Shown piece after piece: positions 35,416-48,373 of a stretch of 64,000 nt of DNA. Under the pieces are notes generated by a model, which worked only from the letters and a program-made list of their open reading frames with translations, was not told the origin of the DNA and ran no database searches. Each line of letters starts with the position of its first letter. Within the stretch, counting starts at the first letter, position 1. The DNA comes from Amphiura filiformis (lineage: Eukaryota > Echinodermata > Ophiuroidea > Amphilepidida > Amphiuridae), in the NCBI RefSeq assembly GCF_039555335.1, contig NC_092628.1, positions 71,949,706-72,013,705 of the forward strand, read 5' to 3'. The translations under genes were made by a program, and so were the position numbers.

Positions 35416-35901
35416 AGAGCGATAACCGCACCATAGCTGAACCATGTGGCTTCGACAGTATATTGTGGTAGGCCTATACCACTGTCACCCGGAGTCTGTA
35501 ATGGCCCTTAATGACCTTAAATGAATTTTAAAATATTTTCAACATGACCCTTTAATGACCCTAAATAAATTGTAAAATGTTTTAAACATGTTTAGAATGT
35601 CATAAGGATCATTGCATTTAAATTTAAGCTCAATCGGAGCATTTTTGGTTAAAATGACCTTTTTTGACCCCTGTGACCCCTGGATGACCTCTGACATTTG
35701 GAAATATTTTTATTATATTCTTTATGTTTTCCTCTTTCACATGACACCACTCATGGCGTCATACCTTCGTGGCATTTAGAGATATGTCCATTTCAGACCA
35801 AATGGTTAGTCAGTTAGCTAGTAAGCTAGTAAGCTAGTAACTTAGTAAGCTAGTAACATTCACTCATATAGGCTAATACCATTTCATGGTTCAGCAAAAA
35901 T
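35416..35901 (+). repeat. Dispersed repeat with internal minisatellite, copy 1
   Basis: Begins AGAGCGATAACCGCACCATA, contains TGACCTTAAATGAATTTTAA units, and ends with a TAAGCTAG simple repeat and CATGGTTCAGCAAAAA. The same start and end bound 62342-63100, which holds more internal units. Non-coding, transposition mechanism unknown. Confidence 0.85.
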
Positions 35902-36010
35902 TGAACAGGCAATCCTTGAATACACACCTTTCAGGAAATCAATTTAGATTCAATCCAATGACTGCTTTTCATACTGATGCAGATGTTTTTAAAAATACTT
36001 GAAGAATTAT

Positions 36011-36016
36011 TTTATT
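36011..36016 (-). terminator. Poly(A) signal AATAAA for GGACT-like copy 2
   Basis: TTTATT on the plus strand is AATAAA on the minus strand, about 23 bases past the copy 2 stop. It implies a very short 3' UTR. Confidence 0.45.
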
Positions 36017-36038
36017 TAATAATTTGTGCTACTAAGGC

Positions 36039-37757
36039 TCATTGCTTCAATACAGATTTTATCAAATAATCTTTTTGTTCATCCAGGGTCATGTCTATTT
36101 TTGCCAGTGGTGTGTGTTCATGGTTTGGATTTCCATAAGCATCATACTTTTCATAGAATGTTAAATCCAACAATTCATCTTTGAAATTCTGCACCACATA
36201 AAAATAACATTCTTGGATGGTGCTGTTGTCCTTTGTATCCATAGACTTTCCACTAGTGTCAGCTTTGTTGACAACTGTTTCCATGGTGACTGGTATGCGT
36301 ATTCTTTGATAAAATGTTGGATGACCCTCAAATTCATCCAAGATATGTAGCATCTCTTCATCAACTCTGTAAACCTCACCCAAAATATGCTGTTTTTGAA
36401 AGAAAAATAACCACAGAATTAATTGTTGCAAGAAAGAACAAACACAAGACACACTACTAGTACTAGGATGCATGTCCTATAAAGTGACAATTTTTGGGTG
36501 ACTAATTATTGCAAACATTTACTTGTTTTTAATTCATTGATTTAGCATGTCTACATGCACATGTAAACGTCCCACCCAGGGGCGCGTCACATTTTGTCAC
36601 CAAAGTCAGAACTGCTGAGCAGTGCTTTAGTAATTGCAAGTCTCAAGTCTTATTTGCAAATTGAGTTCGGGCCCTTTTTTGCTTAAATTAGCAATGATAG
36701 AAATAGTGTAAAATAATGCACCAAATGGCTTCAATTGGACCTCCATTTTGCAAAATTTTCCAACTTCTGAGGGGGCGACATTCCCTGCATATGGATAAAT
36801 AAGTGTCCGTTCTAGCTTCTGATTTGGACACCACTTTATGTTTAACACAATAATAGTGAAAACGTGTCCACAAATGGCTTCAATTGCACCTTCATTTCAC
36901 ACATTTTCGGCTTTTTCAAACTAAAATTTTACACAATAATAGTGCCAAAATGGTCCACCAAATGGCTTCAATTGGGTCTTTCATTTTCCAAATGTTTAAA
37001 AAAACTTATGAGGGGGCACATCACCCTCAGACACCACCTGCTTAGTGTGATGCGATGGCCACTTCCCGGCCATTTCTTCCATTCTCTTTTCATTTGAGCC
37101 TCCGGTATTTTACCATCAGGGATCCACCCTTGCATGGTGATCTGTCCCCATCCACCCTACCTCCCACTTCATGGCAGCACATACAGGGACTTAGCTAGGA
37201 TTTTGATGTTGCCCGTCGTTTTGAACAACAGTGCCTGTCGAAAATGGTCAAAATCGCCCAAAACGACATAAAAAAGTGTAAAATGGTCCAAAATTGCCAC
37301 TTTTTTGCCCGTCTCAAATGACAAAAAAGACGGGCCGCTAGCTAAGTCCCTGAGCGCATACCTGCCAAGAATGTGCAATATTAATGCTTAAAATGTGCCA
37401 AAATTTGGTTCATGTTTAGACTGAAATGTACAGGCTAAAGGAAGAAGCATAACAGGTTTTATTCCCTTATCTGTTTTTTTACACCACTGGAACATGCGAG
37501 GAATATTATTTTCCAAACTTGTTTTTAGTATAAATTTCCAATATTCAAGGACAAATATAATTACTTACATGTCCAACTCCAGGTTTATCAAGCACAAAAG
37601 GAACATTGAACTTAGTAGCTATCACCAAAGGCCATTTCTCTACAGTCTTGGCTTCCCCAACAAATGTGGCATGACCTTTTTCTGACTTGGTTATGTAGTG
37701 CTCATGATAGGGCTGGCCATTCTGAAGTGTGCCATATGCAAAAACCAGGTGGCTCAT
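36039..37757 (-). CDS. Gamma-glutamylaminecyclotransferase-like protein, copy 2 (two exons)
   Basis: Exon 1 is 37757-37569 and exon 2 is 36389-36039, phase 0 with GTAAGT...CAG borders, giving 179 residues. The start is placed at MSHLVFAYGT, matching copy 1; an in-frame ATG eight codons upstream (37781) exists but is not shared. YGTLQNGQP, KWPLV, NVPFVLDKPG, GEVYRVDEEML and the catalytic region ILDEFEGHPTFYQR are all present, the last agreeing with the usual D-x-F/L-E signature better than copy 1. The predicted role is intramolecular cyclisation of gamma-glutamylamines to 5-oxoproline plus free amine. Gene structure, upstream sequence and 3' end resemble copy 1, so the pair arose by tandem duplication of roughly 2.3 kb. 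Family call firm, substrate inferred. Confidence 0.92.
36660..37080. repeat. Degenerate ~120-bp repeat in the copy 2 intron
   Basis: AATGGCTTCAATTG followed by ACCT/GTCTTTCATTTT and a GAGGGGGC block recurs at about 36725, 36870 and 36960, and once more near 34215. Not coding. Confidence 0.6.
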
Positions 37758-38363
37758 ATTGTTGAATTTCAAGTAGTTCAAGAGTATTACAGCTATGTTA
37801 TTTGTACATGTAGACTACACATATGCCGGAACATAGATGATAAGCTTAAGTTACTGATATGGTGTACATACATACATACATTGTACATGTACAGTATGTT
37901 ACATGGGATATGAATGATTTTACAGCATTTATTTTTTCATATTATGCAGAGATTTGCCACTCCAGTCAAGGCTGGTTAATTGTGGATTCATTTGACCATT
38001 ATCATGATAATATATTAGTACAATAACCATGTAGGAAGTTGCCAGGTCCTAAGCCTACCCAGGTAAGTCTATTGAATGGCTTGTGGCTTCATGGCTGACA
38101 CAACTATGCAAACGAGGTCATATTAAATGTCATCATGTTCAATGTCATATGATATGACCTTAAAAGCAAAGCCTTTAAAAGGCCCAGTGCATAGGGCTAC
38201 ATACATGCTAGAATGGCTTTTTTTTGTTTTGGCCTGAAGATCATGCTGTTGTCAAAATGTCAATAAAATTCATTTTTGTAAAATATTATTAAATAACATT
38301 TATGTTAAAATGTATTGCAACCAAGCTGTCAAAAAAAACCACACTTTTAAATGTTATTAAAAT

Positions 38364-38709
38364 CAGGGCCGGATTTACCATAGGGCCAGATGGGCCCGGG
38401 GCCCCCAAAATTGCCCTGTACAGTGTGCATCTTCCATTTTAGCCGAAAACACCATGTTTTGGGCCATAATATCTTACAAAATTGCAAAATTTGTGCGCTT
38501 CGCACGCACTAGCCTTTAATGTAGCAAATTTCAGCTTCAATTTAGGCTAAAATAGCCTTACTGACATTTTTTTCGCGCGCTTCGCACGCTAATGTCCTTC
38601 TAAAATTTAAAAACTTGGCCACTTGAGTGCACATGCCTTCCTCGCAGTGTGTTTGGGCCTCCAAATTTTGGCCTGGCCCAGGGCCCCCCAAAAAGTAAAT
38701 CCGGCCCTG
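38364..38709. mobile_element. hAT-type MITE with 8-bp target site duplication
   Basis: The ends CAGGGCCGGATTTAC and GTAAATCCGGCCCTG are perfect inverted repeats. ATTAAAAT flanks the element on both sides (38356-38363 and 38710-38717). GC-rich ends, AT-rich centre, no coding capacity. Confidence 0.93.
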
Positions 38710-38717
38710 ATTAAAAT

Positions 38718-41300
38718 GTTTTACTTTTATATAACCTGCATTTGAATGCTTTCTGTAAAATGTTTGCATGGTTGTAAATGTATATATTAAATTTGTTGTG
38801 TTTGGATTTGAAAATGATTATTTTGCATTTTTTAATTCCAAAAACAGGTTCTCCACTGAATTCCACTTTTGAAAGGTTTTTGTTCTTGGGAAAAACAACT
38901 TTATTTTTCATCATTGTTGGTCACCAAAACCAGAGCTTGAATATTTGTCTTATCTTCTACCCAATGCGCTACTTCCGAGGCAAAATTATTCATCCAAAAG
39001 CATTTAATGACACTACATTTTATCTGAGTGTATGGTTTCAAGCTGGTTAAGTTTTGTTCTAACAAGTCAAAGTAACTGTAAAAGAGATTCAACACACAAC
39101 TGCAAATGTTATATATTAGGTAGATTTATTGTATAAATACATTTTTTCACAAGTAATTGTCATATACATACCCACACAAATGTTTTGTCACTGTCTGCAA
39201 ATAGTGATTCTATCAGCAGTATATAAGCCATTAAGAACATGAATTCACATCACAGCAGTTATAGTCATCAACCTATTGAAGGGGAAGGGGCAACCATCTC
39301 TGGACCTGTTGCAAAGAATGCACAGGCTGTACAAGTTGGGTTTAGGTCATCATTGCCTCTGATTGATTGATTGGTTTTTATTCAATTTCTACATGGAATT
39401 TTTTTTTCTTTTTTACTTTTTTTTTGTTGAAGAAAAACTGAATTTGAAATAGTTGGAATCCCTTTCGAGAGTCAAAAGAAGTGAAAAGACCTTTAAAGTG
39501 AGGTTTCGACCTACATTAGGACAGGACCACAAGAAACTGAATCGCCTCACAGTAGCCGTATTCATGATCATGTTTGTTCTGTAACTATACTCATAGTAAA
39601 ATGCAACCTTCCACCTCAAATTGCACGGTCTAGTATCTATAATCTCTAAGATACTGGTATGAGTCTTAATGAAGTCTTATGATCTTGATTTTATTTATTT
39701 TCTAAGATATGTGGATAGGATAGAAAGAGAAAAGATGAGAGATCAAAGGTGACCTTCTTCCCCTCCACTCACCTCAACATTTTATGATCTATCTCTTTTA
39801 ATTTGTGTTATGATGAATCTGGTTATGTCTTAAACACCTCAAAAATTAATTGGATAATATGTATCTATAACAAACGGTTATTACCATATCTTGTATTTTA
39901 CTTCAAAGACCATCAATCTAGCATTGTTAATGCTAAATTTCATTTGAATATTTTGCAAAATTTCATGCTTAACTTCATTTGAATATTAATGCTAAATTTC
40001 ATTTGAATAATCCTTATATACCTGCCCTTAAAAATGGAGTTAACAGTGCATGCTACTATTTCATGATACCAAGCCAGAGTTTTCAATATACAAGAACAAA
40101 ATTATGTACACTTTTTACATATGTGCATTCTATTCATTATACCTGGCATCTGATTGGTTTGTTTTAGAACTCAACTGCTGTGATGAAAATCATGTTCATG
40201 TAATGGCTGTATATATCATAGCACATTCAGAAAGACTATTGAGTGTACTGCACTTAACAACAAACTTCATCATACAAAAAACACAAATGGGTGAATTTTA
40301 GCGACAGGGGTACGTACCTAAATAGGAAACCCCAACCACTACAAAAATTGTGATTTGGGATATATGTACACCCTATATAGCTAAGACACAGACGGACAAA
40401 CACACAGAAATATCAAGGGAATGATAGTGGATTTATGGTCTTTCTCAGTGCTTCTCAAAAACAAAAAAATATGGTTCTACCCATATCAATCACTTTATAA
40501 AGGTGCATGTATATTGACTTGGGCCCAATGTACACATTGTCGAAGTTCTTGAATACAAAATGATCACTCAAAAACAAGGTGAGGTGGACAGCTTGACAGC
40601 TTTCATAGTTCAGCCCATTAGCAACACACGTCTTTATGCACTCCCAACATTAAAACAGATAGAAAAAACATGCAGTGCTTATTCTACAATTGTGGGATTT
40701 AATAAGCTCTAGAAACTTATTTGTAATGCAGTGTACTTTGGTCAACTCTGTCTGAGCTGAAATTGAAAAAGATATCGCAGCACATTGAGGTTAGAGCAGC
40801 GATAAAGTGATGCATGCATACATACATACACTGATGGCATGCACCAAAGATGGAGGGAAGCTGTGATTCTTATCTTCACTTCAGATCAGATCAAAGTATA
40901 CAGGTTAAGACATTCAAATTGTGCCCCATGTTATATCAACAAGAGTGCAAAATAGTCATTATATCATGCAAACATTAAAATTGGCTAACATACTTAGCTT
41001 GTACTTAATTTGATGTTTGGTTAAAGTACATGATTTAAGAATAGCTTGGGACAATGGCAAAACGCAGGGTATGACAAACAGGGTATGACAAACAGCGCTT
41101 GCTATCTAGCAATGCACAAGTTAGTTACCATCTACATTCCAACATTATGATGGAGGACACCTATGTTTCTATCTTAATTCATTTCAAGGTATGTCTCCAT
41201 GTTGCCTCTCATCTCATGTTACTTTTATGAATGGCAAGTTAGAGGATCTAGGAATCAAACCAACTTCAATGTCATGCTGCAAAACTATGGCATGATCTTC
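38718..41300. other. Intergenic, no gene recognised
   Basis: AT-rich sequence with chance ORFs below 95 codons, none with a recognisable domain or splice context. No strong repeat structure seen. Confidence 0.35.
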
Positions 41301-41319
41301 ATCCCGATTAAAAACAACA

Positions 41320-41625
41320 ACTTGTGGACTTTGCAGCTTCAAGAGTGCACACCTTGGACATTCCACAATTGACCTTCGCAACCAGGATCAGCTCCCCGAG
41401 TTTCGTACGGGTTACAACAAGACAATTAGCTTCAAGTTCCATGTCCAGGGGAATTTTAAGCTTACACGATTTCTCTACAAGAGCCAGGGTTTGAACCCGC
41501 AACCTCACTTGCCATAGTCCAAAGCAAACATATTGTTGTCCAGATATAGTCTCCATTTAGCGAAACCCATTTTAAGATTTTAAGTCAACGTCTTATCGAT
41601 TGAGCTGATTAGCTATGTAATTGTC
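41320..41625 (-). mobile_element. tRNA-derived SINE (probable), minus strand
   Basis: On the minus strand an A-box-like AGCTCAATCGATAAGACG is followed, after an expanded spacer, by the B-box GGTTCAAACCC and a unique body (CCCCTGGACATGGAACTTGA). The 82-codon ORF here is a shadow of this element. Confidence 0.5.
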
Positions 41626-42049
41626 AATTCTTTGGCCTCACTCAATTGAAGCTTATTTAGGATTATTCCTTCATGAAATCTGATGGTTAATGTATCATTC
41701 TTACTGCATTTATACTAACGTATACATAAAATTTACAGAATTGTACAAATTGTAAAAGTATTTTGCACATTGTTTAAAAGGGATCCTTGCAAATTAGTGC
41801 CTTAGCATTTAAGGGGCTACCCTGCCTAAAAAAATATCAAATAATAAATTCATTATTTGAAGTTTTGGTGGGTACAATATTCTTGCACAAAGTCTGAAGC
41901 AATATCATTACATGTTTCATGTGCATGAATGCAATACAAAAAGTTGTGTGGATGCAATTGACCAGTTGATGCAGTGTGATTGCTTCATTATAGTTATGCT
42001 TTATGGGATGTATACTTAAAATAAAACCCAATGCATAGACAGCACATTA

Positions 42050-42227
42050 GGCCATCTCAGTTGAAATACATACACCCCCTATGGAAGACATGACTAATCT
42101 CCCACACAGGGAGTGTAGATTTCAAATGGATTCATCCATTCAGGTAACCCTATTTGAAATTCACTCTGTGTGGAAACTGAAGGTCATGTGTTTTATAAGG
42201 GGTGAATGGATTCAACTGGAATAACCC
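42050..42227. mobile_element. GGGCTATTCC-family MITE, diverged copy
   Basis: Ends CATCTCAGTTGAAATACATA and ACTGGAATAACCC are imperfect inverted repeats related to the copies at 22398 and 45941, with inner CACACAGGGAGTGTAGATTT. Confidence 0.7.
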
Positions 42228-42810
42228 ATTCCATTACACAAACACTATGTTTCATCTCACTTCCGTTCTAAAAATAACATTATTTTACACAAAAAATAAA
42301 TCAAAATATATTGATACATTTCTTTCTGTCTGCATTTTTAAGAAAACACTGTCTGCTATGTCACAAAATACAAAAACAATCCATGGATTATATACATTTC
42401 CTTAAAAGGAAACAAAAAGGGATGGTTCATTTCTAGAACTACACAACATGGGTGTAAATAAATAGCACACTATTTCCTTCACCAGAAATATATAATACAT
42501 CACAAAGGCATAATATCAGCTGAGCATTGTGGAAGATAAAATGATGTGTAGTGGATTACAAAACAATCTCATTTTCCAGACTCAATGTCCTGTGATCCAC
42601 ACAAAGAGATACAATGGCCATGTTACTTAAATTACAAAGAATACTTTCAATCATTCATTTGATATCGTAACAAAAACAAATCAGGTTCATTTCCTTGTAC
42701 AGCTAACTATAAATGATACCCTCATCTCATGGATACACTGTCTAAAGCACTGTCCATCATGAGAGCATGGTACTATATTTCTACACACTACTGAAACTAG
42801 GAATATACAC

Positions 42811-43064
42811 TTTGATCAGCTCGTAATCGGCGGACCTTATAACATTGTGGATAAATATCAAAATATTTGATTTTGAAAATGTTCTTGTGACATCTCGCCA
42901 GAAGCATCATAAATTATTAATTTAAGTTCTATACTTGGTCTACTTTCCTTCAAACACACAAAATATAGACCAGACAGGTCAACCAATAGCACTCTTAACG
43001 TGGGTCTACTTTTTGGCATAGTGATAAAAGCCTAACATTTCCCGCCTATTACGAGCTGATCAAA
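42811..43064. mobile_element. MITE with TTTGATCAGCTCGTAAT termini
   Basis: TTTGATCAGCTCGTAATCGG on the left is matched inverted by ATTACGAGCTGATCAAA on the right with one mismatch in the inner part. Non-coding. Confidence 0.82.
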
Positions 43065-43815
43065 CTATAGATACAAAGCAGCGTAGGGAACAAACCAAAA
43101 GTTTGATGTCGTCCTATAACAGTGCTTTCGTAAGAAGACCAACTCACTCCCTCCCTTTTTCTAACTTAAGTTTGAAATGTTGAAAATTCCAACCTGAAAC
43201 GTCAAACTTGGCTGATATTTTAACTAGGTATTTAATTTACTTGTTTTGGCTGTTTTTCAAAACTGACTTTCATGGCAGACAAATATTGGATCATACACTT
43301 GACATTTTCCTTTCCTGTACTACTGTTGCCGTTTTCAATTCTTGGACAAAAGTGTAAGTGCTGAGCGATATATGCCAATGCGCATATTCTGCAGAAGCTC
43401 CGACCTTTGGTAACAACATTGCGTAGCTTGATTGGTTTTATATGTTTTTGAGTCATGCGTTCATTTTTTGAGTTGTGCGTAGTTGACAACAACATCTGCG
43501 CGAGGAATGCTTGTGGACGCACTCTTTGCTTTCAAATTGTACAGGTTGTGTCCGAGAATTCAATGCACCAACAGTACATTATTAAATAAGGAATCACTAG
43601 GAATTTAGTAATCTAGTTTACAATATTGGCAGTGTAAATCTACTTAGGTGTATACAAATTGAGAAGTGATTTTTTTTTCTAACCCCAAAAATCAAACAAA
43701 TATTTATTTATTGGAGAAAAGTTTATGTTACAGCAACCACATTAACACCATTAGCACTTAAGTTCATGGATAGGTTTACATTTCATGAAAATATTCAGCT
43801 ATTGCATCTTTTTTA

Positions 43816-44150
43816 AAGGGGCATTTCGTGATCCACAGCCTCATCCCCCCACTTTTCCCAAAAAAAGTTGAGATTTTTACACCACTGGATACCTCTGGCT
43901 GCATAATGTTTATGTACCAAATATTTCTTGCAGATTAATTTGTTTAGCAAAAAATATCGCAAATTTGAATTTCGTTCTGGTGCACCAGAACGAAATTACA
44001 ACACATTGTCTATGGAGCAGTGTAATACACATAATCATGCATAACTCGCAAAAGCATAAAATCGGAATCAACTGAAATTTTGGAAATAAGCTTTTTTGTG
44101 GATATCTACTGAAAAATGTCATAAAAAGAGGATGCTAGGATCTCGAAATC
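43816..44150 (+). repeat. Dispersed repeat, GGGGCATTTC family, copy B
   Basis: AAAGGGGCATTTCGTGATCC to GAGGATGCTAGGATC, a diverged copy of 27206-27530 in the same orientation. Confidence 0.85.
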
Positions 44151-45550
44151 CTCCTTTAAGTCTTCTCAATTTTTGAGGGGCAGTGGCACTTTATACAAAA
44201 TATTATTTAAGTCTAGTAGTTGTATTGGTTCATTTTATTTTATATCTAATTGGAAGATTTGTTATAGGAAAAGACTTTGTCCACTTCTGCATACATTATA
44301 AAAATTGTGTTAATTTATATCCAAGTTTCTTGTTCATTTATTCCACGAAACATCCACAATTATGAGAGCATGTTAAACCAAACTGAATGCTAACATTTAA
44401 TACTAATAGATTTACCTATATCCAAACATTTTTCTCAAACAGCTCGACAAACACTACTTGGTAGCAGCAACACTGAAGTTAAGTAAATGTTGTTCTCAAC
44501 TACGGAACAGGTATGCATTGTGTAAAATACAAAAATAAGATCACCACAAGTAAAACCTTCAGTACCGAGTGAACTGCCATGAGAACTGCTATGTTCAGAA
44601 CTAATATTGAAGCAATGGGCTATTTATTTTACTGAGAACAATATATGATGCAACAGCATTAACAAGACCAGTTTGTGTGGATAATTTAATTATGATTGTT
44701 CATTTAGTCTGTACATCATTTTAAGTATAGTGCTTAAATTTGGTGGTAATATTTTGTGAATTATGAAGAATTGGCTTAATGAGTGGATCGCAATGCCCAC
44801 TGAATTGTGAGTGTAAGGCTGTATAAAATTAATCTTTGGGTTTTCGTCCCTGCCCGCATCCGTCTCCTGGAGTTGATCCATATTTTGTCCCTCATTGTTT
44901 TACACAACTTCATTGATAAAGGACAACTGCTTGGGAAGCCTAATTTGAGTTGGAAAAATACTCCCGTCCTCACCAATTCATGAAATTCCTCTGGATGAGG
45001 AACCCAAAATTTAATTTTATAGCATCAACCCCCTATTCAGATGCTCCTTGGGTTACACCAGAAGTATCAGACAGCATTGAGGCAGTGCTCCACTTATGCT
45101 GAATTCCCCCAAAGTCAGTGCAGGTGAAAATAGGTCACCATATTGCAGAATCAACAGTGTTTGACAGGTTACAGTAACATTCTTGCAAAACTAACACACT
45201 GTAATTTAAAAGCAAATTTCCCCAAGACCTATTAAATACAGTACTGTGCAATAGGTAGCAACTTCACAAGAAAAATGCAATTTAAATTTCACATTACACC
45301 ATTGCACCACAATTGCATTAAAGTATAAAAAGGCGTTTTTGTTTTGTTTTTCAAAACAAACAATGCGGTTCTAAACTATTTTTCTATTTCCAAAACAAAG
45401 GAGTTAAAAAATCTTGGCATCAATTATATATTATACTTGTCCAAAGAAAATGATAAACCTCACTAGGCCATCATCAGAACTTTAATGCTAAAACCAATTA
45501 CTTCATATCCTTTTTAAATTGTATCATTTTCCAAAACAATCATTTTAACA

Positions 45551-45809
45551 TGTGACACGATCTGCTCCATGGGGCCTAAGGAGGCATTTTTGAACATTGA
45601 GTTACCGGTACTATAATTATTACCTTATACAAACATTAGTATATCATTATATTGAAATCACCAAAGGTCTAGCATACTTGGTTCTAAAGTTCCCAAGTTT
45701 TGTGATGTGTATTTTCTTATGTATTTTATTATCTTTTACTCCATATGTTTGCCTTTATCTCAATTTCAAATTTGCCACCTTTGGTCCCCATGGACCAGAT
45801 TGTGTCACA
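45551..45809. mobile_element. MITE, TGTGACACGATCTG family, copy 1
   Basis: TGTGACACGATCTGCTCCAT on the left and ATGGACCAGATTGTGTCACA on the right are inverted repeats. A second copy lies at 56539-56758. Confidence 0.8.
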
Positions 45810-45940
45810 TATAATAAAGTACAAATGAATGAGGCTTTCATCAGACCTAGAAATGTATCTCACATTATACACACTCAACACAAATAAATAATAAAAGATA
45901 CTTTTTGACAACTAAAAATCAAAAACCATAAGTGACCAAT

Positions 45941-46126
45941 GGGCTAATCCAGTTGAAATCCATACACTCCCTATGAAAGACATAACCCTAATCCCCCACA
46001 CAGGGAGTGTGACTTTCAAATGGGTGTACCTGAATGGATGACTCCATTTGAAATTCACACCCACTGTATGAGAGACTAAGGTAATGTCTTCCATAGGGGG
46101 TGTATTGATTTAAACTGGAATAGCAC
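45941..46126. mobile_element. GGGCTATTCC-family MITE, copy
   Basis: GGGCTAATCCAGTTGAAATC and AAACTGGAATAGCAC are imperfect inverted ends; internal CACACAGGGAGTGTGACTTT as in the 42050 copy. Confidence 0.78.
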
Positions 46127-46967
46127 AAATCATGACAAAATCAGGCAAAAGTTTGCAAATCTAATATTGCAGCTGTATTGTTCATGCATTAGTATAAAGA
46201 TTAATTTGATGCCTAGTTAAGTGCACTGTTTTGCCCTTGGAAAAAAAACACATTTTTGTTGAACATTCTCTAATGTACTATTGTTTTGAGCAATATCACA
46301 AGTGTCTTGGTGACTTTTGCCTGGTTTTGGCATGGAGGGTCACAATCATCAGTGGGCAATTCCTTACATCTCAGATTCACAATTTGTATGTACATATTTA
46401 CATTTTTCTCCTTTGGTGAAGTGATGACAATTACATGATCTGAAATAGTGTATTTGTGCACGTATGTGTGGAAGTGATTGCAAGGGGTTAATCCTCTAGA
46501 TTAATTCATTCAAAATTGACATGAGTTTTTTTGGTTTTTGAAATGCAAGTTTTGCACATCAAACAAATTCAAACACAAAACCAAAATGGCCAATACAGTC
46601 TCAGTTACAAACGATGAAATATCTTAACAATTTGCAGCAAATGTTCTTCAAAGACTACATGTACTTCAACCACATTTTTATTGAGTTTCAATCTTTGGAT
46701 AACGTATCTTCCAATTGTGGTTCAGGTGACAGCACTCTCAAAACAGGAGCCCGTAATAGGTAGCACTTGGCATATACCATTTTTAATATACAAAAGGAAA
46801 CATATAATATGCCAAAAATCTTGCAACACAATTTGACCGCCTATTGATATACTGCAGACGTACAAGTACTATTTCTGTTTAATTCCTGTCCACTGGAATA
46901 TAACACTAGCATTTATTTGAAGTTTTTATGTCACAAACGCATATCATATTTGGTCTGTTTTCCATTA

Positions 46968-47182
46968 GGGCTCATATTGAAATTCCCTTACACAGGAAGG
47001 TGTGCGCCATCCTGCAGCTTTCCTGTGCTAGCCTTCTTTTGTTAAAATCCTGGGCAGGGTGTATCACTGATGCATATAATCCATCCGTTCTATGACCGAG
47101 CTTTCCTGAGGCGCGCGCTTAGCGAGGGGAATCCTGCCTTCTTTCTGTGTGAAAACGTGGTAGGGTATTTCAATATGAGCCC
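46968..47182. mobile_element. PIF/Harbinger-like MITE with TTA duplication
   Basis: GGGCTCATATTGAAATTCCC on the left and TATTTCAATATGAGCCC on the right are inverted repeats, each flanked by TTA. A 3-bp TTA duplication is typical of PIF/Harbinger; the class is inferred from that alone. Confidence 0.78.
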
Positions 47183-47697
47183 TTACCATGATTACCGCAC
47201 TTTATTATTATAAAGAATTGCAAATCATTTTGTGTAGATAACCTAGCCATCTATCCAAACTTTTAACATGTATGCTTACCATATAAACAGTTAAGTCCAA
47301 TTGCTGCATTTAATCAACTTAGTACATCAAGATATTCCATAACAACATGAATGTTTCTTTTATAAAACAAATTCAAAAACCAAAGGATGCATGTTGTATG
47401 ATAATATGATCAGACAAAACAATAACATTTGAAACATGATTGCAACTCTTTCCCATCCTGACATTACATTATCTAAATTAAATAACATTATAGCTTATAG
47501 CAGACTTATGCAGTATAAATAGCAACAAATACATTGAATAATGCTCCTGTTTTGACCATTTCATTTTTCCTAAACCAAGTACTCAACGATCTACTCAAAG
47601 ATCTACTCTTTACTCAGTTTTGGAAAATAAAAACAATTTTATAGTTCTGCAAACCAGATCAATCTGTTCAAGACATTTGTATCTTTTATATTCGCCC

Positions 47698-47877
47698 GCA
47701 GAGATAAACTCCAAACGTTGCGCATGATGTCACCTGTCACTCAAAGCAGTTACGTGCTATGATTGACTGTCTTGCCCATCTGGGTCCTTATATGTGAGGC
47801 AGGCATCCTTTTAGTGCAATAACTTGCCATCCACCCCAAGAATGACGTCAGACGCAACATTCCAAGTTTATCTCTGC
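47698..47877. mobile_element. MITE with GCAGAGATAAACT termini
   Basis: GCAGAGATAAACTCCAAACG with TTGCG is matched inverted by CGCAACATTCCAAGTTTATCTCTGC (one or two mismatches). Non-coding. Confidence 0.78.
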
Positions 47878-48373
47878 AGGTGATAATAGTGTGCTTCCAA
47901 TGACAAAATGGCTGTACTGTTACCAACATGGTGTAATGTTATCCAGGCTGTTTCTACCAAGAGCCTGTTACCTGTATGCTTAGCAGTATGCATCACCATA
48001 ACCTAAAAGTGCCATGTTGATTGGATATGACAGTAATGAGCAGTTCCTACTTTGCTGGATAACAGGTAGACCTAAATATTCTCAGTAGAAACACACTACT
48101 ACAAAACAGCATTGGTGAAATCAATATCAAGTCTGCCGCTTCTTGATCAGTTTATCACTAACTCCATCACCACTCGATCACTGGAACAAATAAGGAATTC
48201 ACCACTTTGATATAGAAATCATTATAGTGGATATGTTGGTGGATAGAATGGCCGAATAACAATGAGAGAGGCTCACTATTATATTCAGTGATATTACCGG
48301 CGAATAATAAATAACAAATATCAAATTTATAACGTTCACAGCAGCCCATATGGTAGTTTGAGGGGTGCATGTG

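Noticed and set aside
41308-41556. 82-codon minus-strand ORF
   Set aside because: It overlaps Pol III box-like sequences and looks like a SINE body.
43232-43522. 96-codon minus-strand ORF as a small gene
   Set aside because: No splice context, conserved motif or family resemblance; length is within chance for this window.
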